DNA from: Burkholderia sp. Bp9143
GTDB lineage: Bacteria > Pseudomonadota > Gammaproteobacteria > Burkholderiales > Burkholderiaceae
Length of the DNA stretch: 52,188 nucleotides
Direction: 5' to 3'
Assembly: GCF_003853645.1 (NCBI RefSeq)
Contig: NZ_QTPO01000059.1
Span: forward strand, 1 to 52,188
Every line of letters begins with the position of its first letter. The first letter of the stretch is position 1. The translations under genes and the position numbers were made by a program. This document shows, piece by piece, positions 52,025 through 52,188 of the stretch. The notes under the pieces were generated by a model that worked only from the letters and a program-made list of their open reading frames with translations, ran no database searches and was not told the DNA's origin.

Positions 52025-52188
52025 ATGATTCTTGTCTACCGCTACCGGGTGAAGTCGCTCAACGGACTGCTTAACAAGCAGAGCCGTGCGGTGAACTACG
52101 TCTGGAACTTTTGCAATGACACGCAGAAGCACGCGCTCAAGTGGAACAAGAAGTGGCCATCGGGTTTCGACTTGAACGTGCTGACGAC
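52025..52188 (+). mobile_element. tnpB: IS200/IS605-type TnpB (OrfB), 5' part only
   Basis: ATG 52025 opens a frame that runs off the window end. The 54 residues visible (MILVYRYRVKSLNGLLN, SRAVNYVWNFCNDTQKHALK, KKWPSGFDLNVLT) match the N-terminus of TnpB, the RNA-guided nuclease of IS605-type elements and ancestor of Cas12. It lies 92 bases from the divergent GMC gene, so the left end of the element must fall in 51933-52024, close to or inside the promoter of that operon. I could not define the end itself. Confidence 0.8.

Noticed and set aside
50103..52028. A 641-codon plus-strand open frame
   Set aside because: Antisense shadow of the GMC oxidoreductase gene.
1..52188. CRISPR arrays, tRNA or rRNA genes
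   Set aside because: No regularly spaced direct repeats, no tRNA-like cloverleaf with a GTTCGANTC-type arm in a sensible place, and no rRNA-like sequence was seen by eye.

Overview
The window is high-GC, densely packed DNA typical of the Burkholderiaceae, most likely Burkholderia sensu stricto. The reasons are the strong G/C third-position bias, the type VI secretion (T6SS) gene families, the CtlX/ornithine cyclodeaminase/Lrp module and the many LysR, Rrf2 and two-component regulators. It falls into two parts: an accessory T6SS locus (1-22300) and a metabolic and regulatory stretch (22300-52188) that ends in the start of an IS605-type tnpB.

T6SS locus, all on the + strand. The 3' end of tssC (sheath) is followed by a hairpin, then tssA-tssF-tssG-tssJ (cap/baseplate/lipoprotein), vgrG (spike), a large two-domain cell-wall hydrolase effector with a degenerate M23-like N-terminus and a GH19-like C-terminus, an exported small protein that is probably its immunity protein, an exported WG-repeat-like protein, a PAAR tip protein, an unrecognised two-helix membrane protein, tssM, a second tssF and a second tssJ. 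tssF and tssJ are thus duplicated while tssG and tssM are single. Just beyond lies a gene whose protein matches the anti-CRISPR AcrVA2 family, then a decayed zinc-ribbon gene with an in-frame stop and a short fragment of an Rhs core. These last items mark the edge of the island as a recombination hotspot.

Metabolic region. On the minus strand, a LysR regulator leads a DSD1-type PLP enzyme, an ornithine-cyclodeaminase-family protein and a HAD hydrolase. A thioredoxin-reductase-like flavoprotein is divergent from an Rrf2 regulator, with a long palindrome between them. A DUF2760-Hsp70-Hsp70 operon follows. It ends in strong hairpins and faces ctlX and an ornithine cyclodeaminase, which are divergent from an Lrp/AsnC regulator. 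A TctE/TctD-like two-component pair is divergent from a small leader ORF, a lone NitT/TauT-type binding protein and an MFS transporter. A MASE4 histidine kinase and a NarL-type regulator form a second pair.

The right-hand 8 kb holds a small HEFRH protein, a DedA-PAP2-LssY-type membrane protein with lost PAP2 residues, an exported LMW-phosphatase-like protein lacking its catalytic cysteine with an antidote-type HTH gene just behind it, and a GMC oxidoreductase overlapping a Baeyer-Villiger monooxygenase/alpha-beta hydrolase fusion. The best candidates for new biology are the AcrVA2-like gene, the doubled TssF/TssJ set, the VgrG-linked effector cassette, the DUF2760-Hsp70-Hsp70 operon and the exported pseudo-phosphatase. 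No tRNA, rRNA or CRISPR array was seen.
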